From positions 1-43,610 of the forward strand of contig JAGWNF010000022.1 of assembly GCA_028871455.1 (NCBI GenBank): 43,610 nt of DNA, given 5' to 3'. Source of the DNA: Alphaproteobacteria bacterium (GTDB lineage: Bacteria > Pseudomonadota > Alphaproteobacteria > ATCC43930 > CGMCC-115725). Positions 40,905 to 43,610 of this stretch are shown here, piece by piece; positions within the stretch are counted from its first letter, which is position 1; each line of letters starts with the position of its first letter. A program made the translations under genes and the position numbers. The notes under the pieces are model-generated. The model was not told the origin of the DNA. It worked only from the letters and a program-made list of their open reading frames with translations, and did no database searches.

Positions 40905-43237
40905 GTGCGCCCGCCGCTCCGTGCCGCTTGGCATGCCTGCCAGATCTTCTGCGGCGTCGCCGGCATCTGCAGCACGCGTCCGGCGACGCCGGGGATCGCA
41001 TCGGCGATCGCGTTCATGATCGCCGCGAGCGCGCCCGTGATGCCCGCCTCGCCCACGCCTTTGACGCCGATCGGATTGGTCTTGCAGGGAAACTCGAGCA
41101 GCGCATCGGCGAGCCGCGGCGGCATGTCGGTCGCCCGCGGCATCGCGTAATCCATGAACGAGCCAGCCAAGAGCTGGCCCGATGGATCGTAGAGCGCGTT
41201 CTCGAGCAGCACCTGGCCGAGGCCCTGCGCGATGCCGCCATGGATCTGGCCTTCGACGATCATGGCGTTGAGGATGCGGCCGGAATCGTCGGCGCCGCTA
41301 TAGGCCACCATGTCGAGCGCACCGGTGTCGGGATCGATCTCGACTTCCGCGACGTGACAACCATTGGGGAAATGCTGCGGCGTCTGCGAGACCTTGTTGG
41401 TGTCGAGCGGTTCGGCGATCTCGCCCTTCGCCTTGAGCCCCGCCGCGCGCTTGGCGACGTCGAACAGCGAGACGCGGCGATCGGTGCCGGCGATCTCGAA
41501 CACGCCGGCGCGGTAAACGATGTCGGCCTCGGCCGCTTCGAGCATCTGGGCCGCGACCTTCTTGCCCTTTTCGATCACGGCGTCGGCGGTGAAGAAGATG
41601 GCGCTGCCAGCGGCGGCGGCCGAGCGCGAGGCGAAGGTGCCGTGACCCTCGACGCCGAGCCGCGTATCGCCCTCGCGCACGACGATCTTTGCCGCGTCGA
41701 TGCTGAGCTTCTCGGCGGTGACGTGACGGAACACCGTCAGATGACCCTGACCGGTCGCCTGTGCGCCAAGGCCGACGATCACGGTACCGTCGCCAGGAAA
41801 CGAGATCGATGCGCCCTCGGGCGGAACCGCGCCCGAATGCTCGAGGAAGCACGAGACGCCGATGCCGCGCAGTCGGCCGCGCGCCGCGCTCTGCTGCTTG
41901 CGCGCCGGAAACCCTTTGAGGTCCGCGAGCTCGAGCGCCTTGTCGAAGACCGTCGGAAAGTCGCCGCTGTCGTAGACCGTGCCCATGGCGCTCTTGTAGG
42001 GCAGCTCGGCCGGCGTCACGAGATTGCGTCGGCGCAGCGTGACCGCGTCAATGCCGGTGGCGCGTGCCGCTTCTTCGACCAGTCGTTCCATCAGGTAATT
42101 CGCTTCCGGCCGGCCGGCGCCGCGATAGGGGCCGACCTGAGCGGTGTTGGTGAAGACGCAGAGCACGTCGGCAAGGACGTGCGGAATGCGATAAACCGAC
42201 GGGAAGCAACGGGCGAGATTGATCGTCGGCGTCAGCGGTCCGGCGTCGCAGACGAAGGCACCGATATTGGCGACCGCCTTGACACGCAAGGCCCGGAATT
42301 TGCCGTCGCGATCGAGCGCCAGCTCCCCGTCCATGACGATCTCGCGCGCCTGGTTGTCGGTGAGGAAGGCCTCGCTCCGGCTCGAGGCCCAATGCACCGG
42401 CCGGCCGAGCCGCTTTGCCGCCAGCAGCAGCACGACATATTCCGGATAAGGCGTGCTTCGGAGACCGAAGGCGCCGCCGACATCGCCGGTGAGGACGCGC
42501 ATCTGCTCGGGTTTCACGCTCATGATGTCGGCCATGTGCTGCGCCATGAGCCAGACGCTCTGCGTCACCGTGCGCAGCGTGTATTCGCCGGTCGCGGGAT
42601 CGAACGAGCCGGTCGCCGCGCGCGGCTCCATGGTGGCACCGGCGACGCGCTGCTGGCGTTCGCTGAGGCGCGCGACGACCGGCGCCTCGGCGAACGCCCT
42701 CGCGACCGCCTGCGCGTTGGTGCCGTCCTTGTCCATTGGCCAAGTGAAATCGAGCGCCACGTTGCCCGGCGCCTCGGTCCAGAGCTGCGGTGCGCCGGAT
42801 TCGTTCGCTGCGCGTGCGTCGACCACGGCGGGCGTCTCGTCGTACTCGACCTCGATCAGTTCGACCGCGTCTTGCGCTTGCATGGGCGTCTCGGCGACCA
42901 CCGCCGCTACCGCCTGGCCGACATGGACGATGCGCTTTTCGGCAAGCGCTGGCCAACGCGGCGCATTGATCCTGCTGCCGTTGCGGCCGGGCACCGGAAT
43001 CGGATGCGACAGGCTGCCCATGCCGGCGAGATCAGCCGCCGTGAGTACCGCCAGCACGCCGGGCGCGCGCTGCGCCGCCGCGGTATCGAGGCGGCGTATC
43101 GTCGCCGAAGCCACCGGCGCGCGCAGGAATGCCGCCGCGGCCTGCCGCGACTCTCGCACGTCGCCGGTGTAGCGACCCTTGCCTTTCAGGAGCGGTTCGT
43201 CCTCGATGCGCGGCTGGCGCGGTGCGACGGTCGTCAT
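40901..43237 (-). CDS. Xanthine dehydrogenase/CoxL-family molybdenum subunit
   Basis: This is a 778-residue large subunit of a molybdenum hydroxylase. It begins with the usual RIEDEPLLKGKGRYTGDV, has TGDVGGAFGLRSTPYPEYVV (about 250), the active-site loop GPYRGAGRPEANYLMERL (about 365-382) and KTNPIGVKGVGEAG with the catalytic Glu near the C-terminus. The loop reads PYRGAGR, the type found in form II 'CoxL' and other hydroxylases, not the AYxCSFR of true CO dehydrogenase. The FAD (CoxM) and iron-sulfur (CoxS) genes are absent from the sequence visible on either side. It is coupled to an ACMSD-like gene, suggesting hydroxylation in aromatic catabolism. GGGGAG precedes the ATG. Confidence 0.92.
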   Translation of the reverse strand: MTTVAPRQPRIEDEPLLKGKGRYTGDVRESRQAAAAFLRAPVASATIRRLDTAAAQRAPGVLAVLTAADLAGMGSLSHPIPVPGRNGSRINAPRWPALAEKRIVHVGQAVAAVVAETPMQAQDAVELIEVEYDETPAVVDARAANESGAPQLWTEAPGNVALDFTWPMDKDGTNAQAVARAFAEAPVVARLSERQQRVAGATMEPRAATGSFDPATGEYTLRTVTQSVWLMAQHMADIMSVKPEQMRVLTGDVGGAFGLRSTPYPEYVVLLLAAKRLGRPVHWASSRSEAFLTDNQAREIVMDGELALDRDGKFRALRVKAVANIGAFVCDAGPLTPTINLARCFPSVYRIPHVLADVLCVFTNTAQVGPYRGAGRPEANYLMERLVEEAARATGIDAVTLRRRNLVTPAELPYKSAMGTVYDSGDFPTVFDKALELADLKGFPARKQQSAARGRLRGIGVSCFLEHSGAVPPEGASISFPGDGTVIVGLGAQATGQGHLTVFRHVTAEKLSIDAAKIVVREGDTRLGVEGHGTFASRSAAAAGSAIFFTADAVIEKGKKVAAQMLEAAEADIVYRAGVFEIAGTDRRVSLFDVAKRAAGLKAKGEIAEPLDTNKVSQTPQHFPNGCHVAEVEIDPDTGALDMVAYSGADDSGRILNAMIVEGQIHGGIAQGLGQVLLENALYDPSGQLLAGSFMDYAMPRATDMPPRLADALLEFPCKTNPIGVKGVGEAGITGALAAIMNAIADAIPGVAGRVLQMPATPQKIWQACQAARSGGRT

Positions 43238-43363
43238 CGGTGCTCTCCCCGTTTCTTGTGCGGCGCGGCTTGGTCGACGGCGCGCTCGGGCCGGATATGA
43301 CTCGGTTTGCGAATCACGGCAGGATCGCTATCGAACACGAGCCTGGGTTTTCGCTCAACTCAA

Positions 43364-43379
43364 ATGATCCCTTGATCAT
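43364..43379. promoter_or_regulatory. Palindrome upstream of the molybdenum hydroxylase operon
   Basis: ATGATC-CCTT-GATCAT is a perfect 6-bp inverted repeat about 127 bp upstream of the start at 43237, in a 228-bp gap that also serves as the 3' flank of the CBS-domain gene. It may be an operator. Nothing else in the gap is recognisable. Confidence 0.3.
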
Positions 43380-43465
43380 GCCTCAAACGGCGCAGTCCCA
43401 TCGGACTGGCGTAGATTTAAACCGAGTCGGGCAAGGGATGTTTCTGCCGCGCGCACCGGCGGCTC

Positions 43466-43610
43466 TCATGCGGGTCCGAAGAGTGTCGGGTCTGCGAATT
43501 CGTCGCCGCGGGCCTGTTCGAACTCCTGGTTGTAGCGGCGGAGCGCGTAGGCTTCGGTGACGAAGCCGATGACTTTGCGGTCGGTAGCGCTGGCGAGGAC
43601 GGGCAGCGCC
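43466..43610 (-). CDS. C-terminus of a CBS-domain protein, probably a ClC chloride channel
   Basis: Only the last 47 or so residues are visible on the minus strand. They read LPVLASATDRKVIGFVTEAY, then ALRRYNQEFEQARG, ending FGPA. The 'lPVl.....kviGfvTEayaLrRYn.eLe' ending is characteristic of the second CBS domain in ClC-type chloride channels. Other CBS-domain proteins remain possible because the membrane part lies outside the window. The gene reads toward the molybdenum hydroxylase operon on the same strand. Confidence 0.65.
   Translation of the reverse strand, partial: ALPVLASATDRKVIGFVTEAYALRRYNQEFEQARGDEFADPTLFGPA

Noticed and set aside
40901-43237. Aerobic CO dehydrogenase (form I CoxL)
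   Set aside because: The active-site loop is PYRGAGR, not AYxCSFR, and CoxM and CoxS are absent.
40814-43300. Plus-strand open frame of over 800 codons opposite the molybdenum hydroxylase
   Set aside because: It is an antisense shadow; the minus strand has all expected family motifs.
43364-43379. A second FNR/FixK box
   Set aside because: The arms read ATGATC/GATCAT and do not match TTGAT-N4-ATCAA.

Overview
The window is high-GC DNA with dense, overlapping reading frames, many ATGA/GTGA stop-start junctions and GTG starts. A soluble FdsGBACD-type formate dehydrogenase, a Cpa/Tad pilus locus, an FNR/FixK-type box and a CtrA-like box together suggest an alphaproteobacterium, perhaps Rhizobiales or Rhodospirillales. 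The species cannot be fixed from the sequence alone.

Region 1 (1-3916) is the right end of an integrative element. It holds the edge of an IS3-family insertion sequence, two small unknown genes, a HigBA-like toxin-antitoxin pair with a promoter/operator, a DUF2188 protein, an AlpA-like HTH protein, an unknown protein coupled to the integrase, and a P4-type tyrosine integrase. The element ends in a 45-nt copy of the 3' half of a tRNA-Thr(CGT) gene, beginning exactly at the anticodon loop. This is the att scar. The intact tRNA should lie beyond the left edge of the window.

Region 2 (3923-18666) is one long minus-strand gene cluster, read from cstA at 18568 down to a c-type cytochrome at 3923. 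The order is pyruvate/peptide transporter CstA, YbdD, pyruvate dehydrogenase-like E1 alpha and E1 beta, acetate-CoA ligase, E2, acyl carrier protein, GltD-like iron-sulfur flavoprotein, pyruvate:ferredoxin oxidoreductase NifJ, a dihydroorotate-dehydrogenase-like protein, and a di-haem-motif cytochrome c. A perfect FNR/FixK box (TTGAT-N4-ATCAA) lies 22 bp upstream of a -10-like hexamer ahead of cstA, the geometry of a class II FNR promoter. The cluster therefore looks like an oxygen-controlled module for pyruvate and acetate uptake and conversion to acetyl-CoA. It offers two routes to acetyl-CoA, one by NAD-linked dehydrogenase and one by ferredoxin-linked PFOR, and it has no E3 gene of its own.

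Region 3 (18854-26894) holds two small membrane proteins and a complete NAD-dependent formate dehydrogenase operon, fdsG-fdsB-fdsA-fdhD-fdsD. A LysR-type regulator precedes it on the same strand, and a perfect LysR-type palindrome lies between the regulator and fdsG.

Region 4 (27068-29653) holds a natural fusion of a fumarylacetoacetate-hydrolase-family domain with a complete ketopantoate-reductase (PanE/ApbA) domain, then a divergent GmhA-like sugar isomerase.

Region 5 (29657-39810) is a tight-adherence (Flp/Tad/Cpa) pilus locus. A minus-strand pair, an Flp pilin and a lipoprotein with an HExxH motif, faces away from a plus-strand run: TPR lipoprotein, cpaB, cpaC, cpaD, cpaE, cpaF, tadB, tadC. 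No prepilin peptidase is present.

Region 6 (39807-43610) holds a two-gene minus-strand operon, a xanthine-dehydrogenase/CoxL-family molybdenum subunit without its usual partners followed by an ACMSD-like amidohydrolase. The C-terminus of a CBS-domain protein, probably a ClC chloride channel, is cut by the window edge. No stretch longer than 300 bases lacks a gene.
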